The notes beneath the pieces were generated by a model that worked only from the letters and a program-made list of their open reading frames with translations, searched no databases and was not told the DNA's origin. From Cercis canadensis (lineage: Eukaryota > Streptophyta > Magnoliopsida > Fabales > Fabaceae), in contig QAOA01002553.1 of assembly GCA_003255065.1 (NCBI GenBank), positions 157,044-221,043 on the forward strand: a DNA stretch of 64,000 nucleotides, written 5' to 3'. Positions 36,027 to 50,482 of the stretch are shown here, piece after piece. Within the stretch, counting starts at the first letter, position 1; each line of letters begins with the position of its first letter. Position numbers and translations under genes: made by a program.

Positions 36027-38582
36027 ATGTTTGAATTGAGAGAAGGGCACTGTTTTCCACGAGTCTTGGTGGGTGTCAATGTGGGTCTTGCTCTTGTTGA
36101 CGCCATTGTTGCTGCAATTTCGTATTTTCAGGTTTGTTATGGTTTTGGATTTGGGTTTTTCATGCATTACCATTTTGAGTTTTGGTGGTTCTGCTGAGTT
36201 TACTTTCCTATTTAATTGGTGGGAAATGTAGGAGGATAAGAAATGTAGGAGTTTGGCTATGTGGGTTTGAGTAGTTTTTGATAATGGAATGGGAAATGTG
36301 TGGAATTTGGGAGATTAAATTACTTTTCATTGTGCATGCCTAAATGAATTGAGATTTTGAAACTTGTATTGTTTTGATTATCAGTGAAAGTTTGCTGCCT
36401 TTTCTTTTTTCTTCTTTATTTTCTTGTTTTTCCTTATCTTGACTAGTTAAAATTTGTTATTCTGAGCCATTATATTGTTTTGTTATCATTTAGAAACTTG
36501 CAGAAACAATTGGGTGGTTTTTCGTTATTTCTAATAGTCAATGGACTATCATTCATAACTGATTCGAAGTTACTAATGCCATTTGAGTTGGGAGGAATTA
36601 TCACAGTCAGTATGATGTTATTAGTGAGCAATAGTCTCTGTTGACTCAATTGGGATGCTTAGTGGCATAGTTGATTTTAATTACACTTCTAGTTGATGGG
36701 TCATTGTACTTGATTATCATTCAGTTAAAAAGTTTGAGAAATAGTTTGCGAAACATTGAAATATTAACTTCTTGTGCATGTCATGTGGAGTTCATTCCTT
36801 GTAGTGATTATTGGTTGCTTTCTTTTGGTGTTCTAGTTGATAAGGATTCACTTGAGGAATTTACAAGTTCGCTGGACTCGGCAAAAAGTAAGTTCATTTT
36901 CCATTTTATTATTCTTCAACTAGATCTGAAACACATTTTCTTTTTCTATGTAGGCTAGCTACAATAACTTGATCTTTTCTGACCGGATGAACTGATCAAA
37001 GGTGTAATCTTTGAATTGGCCCTTCTTAGTGGTTAGGGTGTGGTTTCACTGTTAAGGCATACAACAGAGATGTTGGAATTAGGTCGTCATTTGAACTGGT
37101 AAGACTTAAGAGGGTATCCAAACCAAAAGTCATTAGAGCATTAGGATGAGTCAATGGTCTATGATTTCTTGTGAGAGGCAGGGATCACACTTTTTTGTTA
37201 TTCTTGAAACCCTTGATACTGAGTATGTTTATGATCTCTAATGAAAGGCAGGGGATTAAGCTTTTTCACAGAGAACAAGAAGTTACTATCTGATAGTTTC
37301 TGGACGCAAATATATGCCACCCTCATACATTGAGAATCTTTCCTTCTTTGTTTTCTCCTTTTTTCCTTTCTTTCTCTTATTCATTTCTTGATTTTGCTGG
37401 CAGTATTTGGTGTCTGATAAGAATGTTTGAATCTTAAATGGTAAATGTTGAAAAAGATTTTGGTGATGGAGGGCTCAAATCTAATGTACGTTTCTGTGTG
37501 TGCCTATACATGCCTAATTCTAATAGTGTCCTACTAATAGTGGATGAATATACATAGGGAGAGATATTACAAATTTACAATTTACTACTGTCTAGGTAAT
37601 TGAAAGTTGCATTTCAGAATATTCTATTAGTTGTTCTTTCTGATAATTTTTGAGTTTCCTTGTTTATGGGCTTATGTTTTTCGTATTACTCACTAGATGT
37701 ATTACCTTTCATTAGACCAACTTCTGTTTATGCATATATTCACTTCCTCATGAGACATAAAATTGTTCTATTGCAGGTGTTTCATCTAATGATTGGCTCT
37801 TCTAATTTGGGTTAGTTTTGTTTTACTTTTGATGTTTTATTCAATTCTTCATGTTCTTAGCTCAGTATGTCTAATATAGCTCATTTGTGCTTATTTTAAT
37901 TATCATTTGCTCATAATTTATGGTTAGCTTAGCCTTTGACATTTCATGCTTTGTAATGTTATATGAATACATCCTGGTGCCTTAAGAAAGGTAATTGTTG
38001 CATCTGTATAACCAATAGACCAAAAGAAAAATACTCAATCCTTGGCTAGACCTTGCCCTCTTTTTCAAATAATTAATTCCGCTCTTCCTTGTCAGTGGAA
38101 CTTTATCTCCTTATGATGATGATTATTCCAGAAATCTAGATGTACTGACCTTTAATCTTTTACTATTCTCGTACCGCAGCATTAAAAGTTTGTTTTTATC
38201 TGAAGGAAGCTTTACATAGGACCTACTTTTCCTTATTTCTTGAGTGGCTAAATTTATTATTTCTTCTATTGATTTAGTTCTTGATAAATGTCTTCTTGGA
38301 ACTGGATATATTTCTTGCGGTACTCTACCACCATGATACTATAACATCTTCTACTTCTTGCATATGGTTTGATGTGTGACACCAGATCTTCCTGATACTT
38401 TAATTTTCTGCTTATCTTCGACTTGAAGTTGCGCCAGAAGTATGATCTGAATGGAGCAGGAAATAAAGATTTGAAACTCTGTAAAATTATACAATTCCAA
38501 ATGTCATGCTGTTATCAACACTTCATGTGCTGGGAATTCGAATATTCATATATAGAAGAAACTTGCAGTGTATTCCTGAACA

Positions 38583-38615
<33 letters not shown>

Positions 38616-41600
38616 NTTTTTTTTTTTTTCCCAGTTTTCATTAATATTAGTGCAAAAGTTGAAGGCTTTCACTTGGTTCAAAAGCAGGGGTCAAACCAGT
38701 TAGACGCATTAGGAATTTAAGATATTTTGGGCCTTGCTCCTCACTTGATAATATGAAGTAGTTGAACTCAAGCATCTATTAACTTGTTATTACCCTTGGA
38801 AGCTAGTTTGTATCATCTTTGAAAGAGGAATCTCTCCTACATTCAAAAAATGCTTTAGCAGTCTTTGCTTAGGNTCAAAAGCAGGGGTCAAACCAGTTAG
38901 ACGCAATAGGAATTTAAGATATTTTGGGCCTTGCTCCTCACTTGATAATATGAAGTAGTTGAACTCAAGCATCTATTAACTTGTTATTACCCTTGGAAGC
39001 TAGTTTGTATCAACTTTGAAAGAGGAATCTCTCCTACATTCAAAAAATGCTTTAGCAGTCTTTGCTTAGGTGATGAGAAAGTTGATTGAGTAATAAAAAG
39101 TGGTCTGCAATTTCTGGCTGACAAATTAATTGATGTGAATTCATTGGGTGTGCCACTTCATCATAAATGAAAACTTGGTGATTACAGACATTCTTTTGGC
39201 CTTCCAAGGTTTTTCAAGCTAAGCTCATGGGCGTTTTTGCCAGCCCATCCAAGAAGTCTGAGTCTTAAGGTTTGGGCTACAGGTCCACAGTAAAAACACC
39301 TTGATTTTATGTAGCGTGATTCTTCAATGTACCCCTTGAGCCTCTGGTGGCTTGCTGTAATGATAATTTTACATAATTTCTTGACATGATGTCCATCAGA
39401 TAACTAAAAAAGCTTCTATGTGGTTACTTATCAGGGAAAAAGTATTGTCCTTCTTGCTTTGGTGAATCTATAGTGTTCTGCATTAATTTGCAATTGTTTT
39501 TTCTGTTCTTTGTTTTCTCTTGATTCCATCTGAACTTTTCAATTCATAATTTTAAATTTCAGGTTACTGCATTTATTTTGTATTGACACTTGTTGCTGCT
39601 TGCAAGGGATGGACATGGTGGTCACAGCCTTGTGGTTTTATCTTTATGTGTATACCTCCTTTCCTTACTGACTAGACATCTGTGACAAATTTCTATTTGT
39701 TGGTTAAAATGTTTGAACTGTTAATTTTTTTTTTTTTTTGCAGCTTTCCCCAAAATACTTTTCTTTGCAGCATTTCTTCTTCTTTTATCCTTCTGGTATG
39801 TAATCTTGCTTCTTATCAAGATATTTAAAGTTTGTTTGAGATATAAATAGAAATTTGAATGATTTGCATTGTTTTCTAGTGAAATATTACTTATAGTGAA
39901 TATTTACGGTCTATCTACAGTAGCATCAGTTGCTCTATCTCTTTCTTATTTGTCTCTATGTAGTCAGTGGCTGATGTTGAAGTATGGGATAATGGGAGCA
40001 AGAATGCAATTCATGCTGCTTTGATATTAGTATATATCCAGAAACAAACATGACTTTAGTAGAGGACTATTGACATATACATGGGTTATTTGTGATAGTT
40101 TAAAATAGGATTCTTATAGCATATTTTGGCGCCAATTAGAGTGGTTTTAAGATGTCAAGGACTGAAAGTTACATTTGGTGTTTTGAGAGTGGCCAAGAGC
40201 TAGACCCTTTTATGTTGGCCGTTTGAGACTGAGGCTGAACCATTGTGATCTGGAGTCTTTTGCTGGAATTTCCTTTTCCAAACCTCTTCCTTTTCATTGG
40301 TTGTCAAGTTCTGCTATAGCTCTTTTTCTTTCTTTATGTTTGTTATCGGATGCTACCTGATTGTCTTGAACTTATTGAAACACCATCTTGAAATGAATTG
40401 TGGATCCCCATGTGGATAATCCTTTGGATGCTTATGAACTGGTACTGTACTATGTTACTACATCTATTTTCATTTTAGTAGAATCACGTCACAAATTCTT
40501 GTGCACTCACACTGCACTGAGACGCATGCATATAATCCTTATCAGCAAATGTCAACTTAAAAATGCAGTGGTTTCTTGAATGAGAAATAACTTTAATGGT
40601 CATTATATCTATATTATAACTTCAGTTCTTTCTTTTCCTTTCTGCCAAATATGAACTAATTTCTGCATTTCCCTTTTGCAGGGTTGACCTTTGCCATCAG
40701 CCAGATGAGGAAGATGATGATGAAGGAAGCTTTGTTGAGGAAGCTTTACTGGAAAAGACATTGAATGAATCACGTTTAGCAAGCATAGATAGCCATAGAA
40801 AGTGCTTTCCTGTTCGATTGGTTCATGTTGGAAACCGACAGAAGATTGTAATTTTGGTATGGGCAACAATGAAATGTTTCTTCTTGAGTATCTGCTCATG
40901 TAGCTTCTGATTTTTGTGGTATCATTTTTCTCTTTTCTTTTGATGGTCATCTAATAATTTACTTCACAAAGTAATGTCTTCAAGTTGGATAACTTGTGTA
41001 TGATTCACCAGGTTACAGTGCTAGTTTTTGTCATCATGTTGGTATTTGCTGTAATAATCTGGATTGGTTTGGGGAAGAATACCATTGATTCTGCAGTGGC
41101 CGCACAGGTATGGACACTGTAGTTTAGTTTTGCTTTATAATTCATCATATTATATACGCTACCCTTTGACTTTCTTAGTCGTATACTGAATTGAGATTGA
41201 CTTTGATCCTTCCTCTGTCTTTACTTTGCCTTCGAATAGGATGTTAATGGTTGTTAATTTGTTATTATGAAAAGCAATTTCAAGTTTGCAGTTGATTATT
41301 TAAAGAAGCTCATATTTTGTTTGAAATTGATATATAAGGCTAAGGATCTCAGAGGACCATATTTTACCTTAGTCAAATGCTTCTATTGAATTATTTGGGG
41401 CAAAAATCCCTTTAAATAATGATTTGGCTGAAAGTTAAATTTTTGGTCCTTCTTGCTTTAGGATGACTGTATCATGCATAGTAGAGAGAAAGAGGTTCTG
41501 TTCTCTTTGTTGCAGACTCTTGTTTCTCACTTAAATGTATCATGCTCTTGGAAATATATATATCTTGAAGATTCCTGCATTTCATTCTCAGGAAAGAAGA

Positions 41601-44600
41601 TTTGTGGCATTTGGTGTTAGGATAATGATGAACTTTTACCTTGTTTTAAAAATATGAGGATGGCTTGAACAGAGAATAACCCAATGTTTGTTGGATGGAG
41701 TAAATACTAACTCTGCATCAAAGTTCTGATGTGTGATTTTTAGTTTCATGTGTAAAATTAGACTATAGTGCATCGAAGTTCATGTGTGAAATTGGATGGA
41801 GTAATCACACATCCATAGTTGTTCCAATGTGTCAGAATCTCTAGTGTATTTTTTTATTTCATGAGTGTGTTACTGGAGTTTGGTTTTTCAAATATTCTGT
41901 TAACCATGTTTCAATTACTTAAATTATCATGCAGGTCTATGTAGATTTCTTTGCTGTTGGAATGCTTTTGTTGGCAGGAGCATTAGCATGTTATGGTGAG
42001 CAACTGCAATTATAGTTTTCCATTCTCAAGTTTCAACAAATTATCATTTTATAATTTGCCTTCGCTGAATAGTTGTGCAACTGGGTTTTTTTGTGTGTTT
42101 GATATTCATAATTACTTATACAATAAAAATTGTAATGAAACTATATAAAATATAATTGAAATATAATGGAAAAAAGAGTGCTAGCTTTATGGTGAGATAT
42201 ACAGTGAAATGATACTGTGTTCTAAAAAGAGGATCATTTTACCCACACTTAAAATACTAGTTTTGGGTGAACAACAAGATGATGTTTCATTAGATGGGCC
42301 AAATCTTCATGGAGAATTGATCATAGATATCATAACGTACTGCTTTACCTACTTCTAATTAACTGAATTTCCTGTAGTATTCTAGCAGTATGCTTAGATT
42401 TTTATCATGTCTTTGTATTTATGATATTTTATAGCTGTTTATTTACTGCAATACTTTCAACCATTGGCCTATGATATTTTCTTCTTTTGCTAAAACCCAA
42501 CTAATGGCCATTAGAAGAACATATGTTAAATAAGAAAGACAATGAGATAATAAGGTACTTTTAGTATCTTAAGCTTTGGTACAAAATCTTAAAGCTTCAC
42601 GTTTCAGTTATATATCAAGGACAAGCTGAGTTTTAGTTGTTGCCCTTATTATTGACGGGAAGGTGTTGACACATGGAAATTTTTAACTTCTAAATGGTGT
42701 GATCATAGTCCTTTTTATTTTCTATTTTTTGCTGATCAATATATTTACTATAAATATTTGTGGAAGAGTATCCCTTTTGAACATACACATTAAAAGGAAG
42801 GCACCATGATAATTCTTCCCATGAATGTATCTCTGCATAATGAAATTTAACTGCCATTTTGTGGGGGTGGGGGGGTGGTATTTGAATAGATACTTTATAT
42901 CCAACATTGAATGACAAACTCTGGATGAGTTTATAATTTGAAAAACTCAGTCATAGCTACTTTCTGGTTGAAGTATTGATGACAAGTTAGATGCCTGCCT
43001 TTGTGCTCAAAATTTCACCTTTTATCATATTTGTTTTCAGGAATCCTGTTATGCTTAAAGATGAGCAAAGTGCGATCTGAGGAAGCTTCATCTGAAATGT
43101 GGAAGGTACTGTGTTACTGTTTCTACTAGAGATTTTAGACCACACATGGCATTTCTACGTAAAATAATAGAATACAAGAAGATAAGATAAAAGGTATTAT
43201 GGGTCTGTCAGCCAGTGGGAGCTCTCCTAGGACTTTACCTACTAGAAAGAAACCAATACTATTAGATGAGCTACTACCAGCCCTAGACAAGATTCCCTGT
43301 TTCATGAGCTAGGGCCTGTAGGCGTGCTCCACCATGTCTTCAAGCACATTATCGAAGCATTTTTATGTTATATATGCATGCATTTTGGTGCTAATTTTGA
43401 GATGCACACACACGTGCACAAGTGTGAGTGCATGTGTTTGTCTGTCTGCGTGCTTGTGTGTCAAATAAAAATATTGACAAATTGGAGTATTTGTTTTTTG
43501 CAGGTTGTAGGTTTAACTGTTGTCTCTGTACTATGCTTCACGTCAAGTGCCTTCATAGCACTTTTAACTGACATTCCTGTATGTATCAGTCAACTTGCTG
43601 CAAGAACTGTCCCAAGTCCTTGTTCTTGATCTAAGATCTATGAGATCTTCTGAACTTTCCCATCACATTTTTGCAGACGCTATATCACTGGCATAAGCTG
43701 CATGAGAATTGTGTTTACACCTCTCTTTTACTCATTTTGTATTATTTTGTAGGTATGTGCTATTAATATTCCCGTTTAGTTCTCATACTTACATGAATCT
43801 CTTTATCAAGCCTGTTTGAGCGAATGATTTGAAATTATCTAAAATAGTTTTAAATAGCCTGCTGTCTAGCAATGAGGTTATGTTTGCCCTTTGTGAAAGA
43901 ACTTGACCTTATTGTACAATTTGTACTTTTCCTTATGTAAGTTGTTTTACTAAATCTGAAGCTCACTGTTTTTCCAGGTGTGTCAATACCATCAGCAATG
44001 GTATTGTGGGTAATGAGAGAACTACCACCTACAAAAGCCATTAGCATACAAGAAGAATCAGGTATATTAGCTTATGTCGCTGATAGTTCAGTTGCAGTTC
44101 ATCCTCAGCGCTGGACTACTGTAACAAGCATGCAGAACCAGGTCCCTACATGGCTAGATCTTTCCAATTGCCTAATCCATTTATGCAATAAACTGTATAT
44201 ACAATTGCTGATCTGACTACATATATGTTTTGGATCCTTTGACCTTAATTTAATGATGTGCACTCTCCTCTGACATCCTTTTTTTTATTTTTTTTTAAAT
44301 TATCATCCTTTATTGTTTTCCTCAATTGATAGAAAAATATTCTTGTTATATGGATTGCTGAAGGCATATGTAAATTTTAATATGGACAGTTTTAGTTAAG
44401 ATTCACAATTATCATGTTTCTGATGTGTGGGACAAGATTGTTGGGCTGAAAAAGAGAATCATATCGTGAAACCAGAAACAGTACATCTAACTATGATATC
44501 AGTTAATTGGGCACAGAAAAAGAAAACCCCTTTCTGAATTGTTCATATGGGTTACTAATCACCCTTTAGCTTGATGCTTTCTAGGAGTATAGTCCCTTGA

Positions 44601-44750
44601 GTGTATTTGGACCTTTTCTATACACTGTTTTTCTTCTTTGGTGTGTTTTTTGACATTATTTCAAACTTATCTGCTTCTTTATAAGCAAGGGAACCTTATA
44701 GTGATTCAGCTGTGTCATTGATGCAGGCTTTAAGAGCGAGTCCGATATAA
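36027..44750 (+). CDS. THH1/TOM1/TOM3-domain multi-pass membrane protein, 354 aa
   Basis: Thirteen exons: 36027-36131, 36837-36887, 37777-37810, 39563-39649, 39744-39795, 40682-40856, 41012-41107, 41935-41995, 43041-43105, 43504-43578, 43677-43752, 43978-44141, 44727-44750. All borders are GT-AG, phases agree and the total is 1065 nt with stop. The start is MFELREGHCFPRVLVGVNVG. Hydrophobic helices alternate with short loops (ALVDAIVAAISYF, YFVLTLVAACKGW, ILFFAAFLLLLSFW, VTVLVFVIMLVFAVIIWIGL, VGMLLLAGALACYGILLCL, VVGLTVVSVLCFTSSAFIAL, LLLILYYFVGVSIPSAMVLW). An acidic loop PDEEDDDEG lies near residue 118. The motif VMRELPP and the C-terminus ALRASPI match the family, as does LYHWHKL before the last helix. 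TOM1/TOM3 proteins are tonoplast membrane proteins used as host factors by tobamoviruses; this is a more distant, longer member, so that role is not implied. Confidence 0.9.
38678..39070 (+). other. 196-bp direct duplication joined by one N (assembly artefact)
   Basis: 38678-38873 and 38875-39070 match except for two visible substitutions, with a single N at 38874. It lies in an intron of the TOM1-like gene. An additional N sits in a T-run at 38616. Confidence 0.9.
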
Positions 44751-46383
44751 TCATATGTTGATCTTTGCAAATATGTCTTCTTTTTCTGCCAGAGTTTGGA
44801 GAGCTAGGTGCAACTGCTTTTGGAATATGCTTAACCCTGAACAGAGATGAGAGAAAACTATGTTGGTGGTTGCATCCTTTTAGGGCCTAAAGGTTTCTGT
44901 ACCACAGTATTTACATTGTAAATGTATATAGCAGGAATTTCACTTACGTACTCTTTTTTTATTTTTTGTAACACAAATTTTGAGATGTTACTGCGCCAAA
45001 TGGTATTGGTTATTTTTCCTGAGCTTGATGCAAAATAAGGTTGTCTCCTTGCCTCCTTGCAAGCTGAATCAATTTCACAGTTGACACCAAAAATTATTAG
45101 CAAACTTAAGTGAGGCAAGTTTCCCTAATGTTTGCTGCTGTCTTCTTCCGGGGTTGTCCATAGCAAGGTTACTGTCTGTTTAGAATGCATACATGCGTTT
45201 TCAAAATTGTGATATCATTATCAACTTTTGAATTGTGAGAATACAATGCATTATTCACTAGCCTTAAGAAAGCACAATGCTAATAATTCAAAACAACTAA
45301 AACGGTGAGTTTTGTTTTCAATAGTTGATTGCTGACTTGGCAATATTAGTTAGTAACATAAGATGATCCTAATCCTTGTACAAGCACTTCTTTTAATAAC
45401 TCAATCCAATTTAGCAGATGCAATCTCTTTGAAGATTTCAGCCGCGGAATATAGAAAGCTTAGAATTTCCCTCCTTACAATACGCTCAACTCAATCTCAG
45501 GAGAAAACATATAAAAGAAAAAGACTCTAGTAATGAAACAAACTCTTTACATCATAACTTTGCCTGACAAAGTTAATGGTTCAAGCAACACGAGTGAAAA
45601 TTTCTTTTTTAGAATACCTCCAAAGATCATATGTTGTCTGCACTAGAAACAAAACCACCTAGGATTTAGTAGAAGCATTATGCATCAAGTCCTCAAATTG
45701 ATATCAGTAAACCATTGAAGACTACTAAATGAGTTATTCTGCCCCAAAAGCTAATTATGGCTTACAGATTCATAGGGACAAAGATTCATATCGAAACATT
45801 TTACAAGGCATGAAATGATTGAAACTTTTCTTCAATGCATGTGAAACAGTGAAAGTTCTTCGTTTTTTACTTCCTTTCCATCAGTTACCTAGCATAAGTG
45901 TGCCTTGTGTGTTTGGTCATCGTTTATCTAGTTAATTAGGCTTTGCTTCAGGTCATTAATCATAATTACAAGGTACAAAGATTTGTAATTTATGGTCTCT
46001 TAGTCAGATATCTGCTTTTGTCATTCTTATAAGAGTCAAGATTGATGAAAAGCAAACAGAAAATCAAGATGTAGGTGCCCTATTCTATTAATCTGATTCA
46101 CAGTTCCTCAAATGTGAATCACTTTACATCACTCTTGAGATGTCATTGATCATTCAACACCAAGTCACATAACTATCCATCTTCAGGAAACAGTAAGCAA
46201 ATGCTTGATCCCAGGTGGATAAAATCATATTCTGTATGTAACAAAAGCAACACTCAAAACTTCAAGAGCAATTTTCCCAGAAAAGATGAGGGAAACTGTT
46301 TAAAAAATATAGTGTTCCCTTCAGGATTGAACAGAAACAGTTATATGGCTTAAGAGTTGTATCGCATAATACCGAAACTTCAA
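44751..46383. other. Convergent intergenic region
   Basis: Lies between the 3' ends of the TOM1-like gene (plus) and the IMP1-like gene (minus). Both 3' UTRs should be here. No other feature recognised. Confidence 0.5.
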
Positions 46384-47331
46384 TCAGTTTTTGCCCAAGG
46401 GTCCAAAACCTTCAGGTGGCCATATCTGCTGACAAAATCATCAAAAGATCAGGAAGGGATGCGGGGAACAGAAAATAAAGGGTTTGTGTAAGTCTTTGGA
46501 GAAGATAAGGACTTACCCTCCAGAATACCTTGCCTCTGAGAAGGCCATAAGGAACAGGGCCAAAACTTCTTGAATCAGTGGACTTGTAAATGTTATCTCC
46601 TTGTATCCAAATGTGTCCCTTTGGAATCTAAAAAGGAGAGGCAAAAATTTAACCCATTCAGAAAGAAACAAATCAATAAATCTCCATTCCCACCAAGCCA
46701 AAAGCCAAACAGCAAGGAAATAGAAAACCAATCCTCAGAAAGACCAATTTAAGACAATGCAAAGGCCGCAAACCAGTTAAGCTAGAAAATCAACTTCCAA
46801 ATTCTATCAACCAAGAACAATTGCCCATCTAAAAAGAAAAACCATTGTCAAAAACTCCAAGTTCAACCAAAAAGAAGAGATTTTACGAAGAAATTGACCA
46901 TACCACAACAGTCTTGCACTTATCACTCTCCTTGGGATCAACAAGGTATGTAACAGTATCACCTTCCATTCCAATCAAGCGCTTTGTCATGTACTTTCGA
47001 GGGTTACAAGGTGACTGCACGATGACAACGTCTCCAGGCTGAACATTATCAAACCAGGTTGAGATCTTTTCATGCATTAAGATATTAGCTGTCAAACCCA
47101 TTGTGGGAAGCATGCTAGGACCATTGCTCTGCACCATTGGACCAGTTCATTTGATATAATTTACGAAGTAACATATAAAATAAGTGAAAGGAATTTTGTA
47201 AGCACCAGAGAAAGTTGAAACACATAGGTTTTTGTGACATGAAGAAAACAGAAACACTTTGTCGCTAAGAATGTTTTATTCCATGCTTCTTTGAAAATAG
47301 TTCCAAATTGCCCCAGAATTCTCGATCCCAT
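46384..47331 (-). CDS. Mitochondrial inner membrane protease subunit 1-like peptidase, 167 aa
   Basis: Exons on minus: 47331-47206, 47128-46904, 46627-46517, 46425-46384; all phase 0 and GT-AG. The protein opens MGSRILGQFGTIFKEAWNKT, with a hydrophobic stretch FLATKCFCFLHV that should anchor it. Motifs of the S26 signal-peptidase family are present: GPSMLPT with the catalytic serine at residue 47, and YMTKRLIG with the catalytic lysine at residue 91 (spacing 44). GDN-x-x-x-S-x-DSR-x-FGPVP follows, and WPPEGFGPLGKN closes the protein. IMP1 cleaves sorting signals from proteins delivered to the mitochondrial intermembrane space, together with IMP2. Length matches the usual size of about 170 aa. 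It is IMP1-like rather than a thylakoid or ER signal peptidase because of its short length and C-terminus. The GTGCTT donor of exon 1 is unusual but fits. Confidence 0.88.
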
Positions 47332-48560
47332 CACTTCCCTTTTCCCTCTCTCTAGTTACAAAGCTCAGAAACTGTCCGCTATGTCGATGATGAGTGCATT
47401 GCTCTCCCCAGTTTGTTGTTTCCAGATGGCTGAAGGTACCAATGTAATGCCCATCCCAACTATAGAAAGGCTACCAAAATGTTAGCAGGATCACCCAGCA
47501 GTTTCAAGGTCCCAAAGCTCATCATCTACTAATAACACAATCACAGTGCCATTTAACAAATCTTCTTCCACAACATAAGAACCAATCAACAAGGGCAGCA
47601 AAGTTCAAAGCATAATGATGCATTTAGGGTTCCAATGGGATTAACTCAACACCATCATGAACACCAAGTTAACCGCCCTTAGATATATACCAAACATCTT
47701 TAAAAGGGATACTCAGACATCTTGAATTAGAAACAATATTACAACTTACAATTTGTACTAACCACACAATGGCAGCAAAATTCAAGCAGACCAACCATGT
47801 AAAAGACATCACACTTCCAAACTGAAACTACCATAGATTTTTTGGGCAAAATACCACCACACTTTAAATAAACATTCCAAGAGAACTAAAATGAATCAAT
47901 CATCTTTGCAAGCCAAGATGACTATTATCTAAGAGCTAGAAGTGTCAATCCAAAATAAATTACAACTGTATTCTTAGCCCAAATCCCATGGGGGTTTACT
48001 GGGGAGAATAACTCTTCTTTCTTCTAAAGAATTCAAGAAGCTTCAACCGAAGATAAGACCTACCCTAATTGATCCAAAATGACTATATATATCATTTAAC
48101 AAAGTTGCCCCCACCAACGCCATAGCACCCAAGCTTTTCCTAAAATACCACTTGCAACAATGAAAAGGGCAAATTGGGACTCTTCAGGGAAAGCAAGGGC
48201 CAAGAAAAAAAAAGCTTTGTTTTTTTGGCCTTTACTTAGCACAGATTGATAAAGGAGACAGAGGATTACCAAGAAGTAAGGAGACAAGGGATTACGCACA
48301 CACAAAATCTGAAATTTGAATTCCTCTTTCTCGATCTGCTCCCTTTCTCCCTGCTTAGGTTTATCTGTTTCTATTCCTCTTGCTCTAGCTCCAAATCCGT
48401 CTCCATCTTCATTTCATACTCTTTCACTCTACCTTCTCTTCTTTCTCTCTGTCGTTCTCTCTCTCCCACCCTCTGTTCTCTTTCTCTGTCGTTCTACTGC
48501 ACTAGTTCTTTATTTTATTTTATTTTTCCTTTTTTACTTAATTATAATTTTAGATAGATT
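47332..48560 (-). other. 5' flank of the IMP1-like gene
   Basis: No further coding exon was found. The strand is purine-rich on minus near 48320-48500 (CT-rich on plus), a pattern common in plant leaders and promoters. A non-coding first exon is possible but not shown. Confidence 0.4.
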
Positions 48561-50307
48561 TAGTTTAATTTGTTGAAAAATTAATAATTAATCATAAAAA
48601 TATTTTTTTAATACGATGTCAATAAATTTATCTATAATTAGATGACAGTCAGGATTAAAGACAAAAATTATAATATTTTGATAAATAAGAGGATTAAATT
48701 GTTCAAAATGAAATCAAAAGATATCAAATTGTTCATTTAAACAAAATTATAATTAAGCTTAAATATTACATAAATTTTATAAGTATTTCTTTTTCCAAAC
48801 AAAAATGAGCTCCTAAAAAAATTAAGTAAATTTAGTTAAATTTATAAAAAAAATTAGTCAAGACTAAATCATACTAATATGTATAATATATTATTTATTT
48901 TTTAAATATTTTTTTATATATACATATATTTTTTTAGTTATTTAATATTTTAGAGAAAAAGAAGGGACCTATCATCTATTTGGAACTATTTCCATGGTTC
49001 ATTAAGGATAAAAGTTAGTATAAAATGAGTGAGGCTTGTGATTTGACAAACAACTAAAAAACTATGGTAAAGCATTTTTTTAAATTAATACTCATAAGCA
49101 TTAAAAACTATAAATTCTTAATCAGACCCCATTAACTAAGTAAATTGATATCCCTTTAATCAGTTAATCTCCTAGTGGCTGAGAATAGCCGAAAGCAAAA
49201 TGAGTGGAGGAAATTCTTGCTGCAAAATTGTGTGAATAATGAAGCAGAGAGCCGAGACTGCAGCTCTTTCATCTTCCTATGAAGCTTCTCCGAGTAGAAC
49301 TTCCAATTGATATTGTGTAACACAAACTTTCTAGCACCTAAATGGTAAAGATGCTAAAACAAACCTTAATATGTGCAGTCAAGTGGTTGAGGAGGCTTTC
49401 TGCAAAGGCTTCTGTTCTGGACTAGTCTTGGCCTCAGTTCCAGTTGAAGCATTTTTGTGATTAATAAACCATTATCATTGGAAATATATGGATTTGGCTA
49501 CATGATTTTTCAGCTTTTTTTACTCTTTATTGAATTCTGAACATCTTCCTTCACCTCCTGCTAAACAACGTCCATTGACCTCAAATGTAAAAACCTCTTT
49601 TTTTTTTTTCATTAGATAAATAGAATCAATTTTTTAGCTATATGAAGAATTGAGAATTTGAACCTAAGATCTCAACTTTTTAGAGAGAAATCTATAGATT
49701 GATTGTGTTAAGTGTGCTTGTGTCAAATGTAAACACTTGTTATAGTAGTGCATTTCCTTTTACAGTATTAATTATAGGCATTTCATTAAATTTTCAGGCA
49801 TAATTTTAGTTTTATATATAACTGGCATCTCGTATGTTAGACTCTTTTGTCATTCTGATGTAAGATATGATATATTACACTTGTGCAATGTGTAAATGTG
49901 TCATTAACTATGCAAGTGATGTATTTATAGAGGCACTCAACTTTAGTTAATTTCTCACTGCTCTGATGCTTCTTGTTATTTGCCTTCTAACATGCTCATT
50001 GAGACTCAAATCCCAAATATATAGCTATAAAGAAACAAGAATCAATATTAATGTATTTTGCAATCACAGTTTAAAGTTTGTAATACCACTAATAAAATGG
50101 AGTTTTATTGCCTGAAATAATATCCTTCTGCATTGCACGCTAATTGTGATTTGTGAATGCGGTTATAAAATAACTATTATCCTACCAAACTATTTTATCC
50201 AATAGTTACCCATGGATTTGTGCATTTTTTTAGCACGGAAATAATAAAATAGGGATTCTTTTGATCTATTTTTCATGATAGTGTTAAAATCATTCAACCA
50301 TGCATGC

Positions 50308-50347
<40 letters not shown>

Positions 50348-50482
50348 AGAAAAAAAAAACTATTAAAATCATTTTGTATCAACAAAAGATCTTAGTTACT
50401 TTTGTGATTTAGTGATAACCGTAGATCAAATTTGAACTCATAAAATAGAGCGAGTGATGAATGCATTTCGTATCAAACTTAC
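48561..50482. other. AT-rich intergenic DNA
   Basis: Very AT-rich from 48560 to 49100. A TA microsatellite spans about 50313-50342. No gene or repeat family recognised. Confidence 0.5.

Noticed and set aside
44142-44216. C-terminal extension of the TOM1-like protein by reading through from exon 12
   Set aside because: A splice at CAG|GTCCCT to 44727 gives ALRASPI and a stop, matching the family ending; the read-through tail does not.
48246-48576. Ser/Leu-rich open frames on plus
   Set aside because: They are products of a CT-rich tract, probably the leader or promoter of the minus-strand IMP1-like gene.
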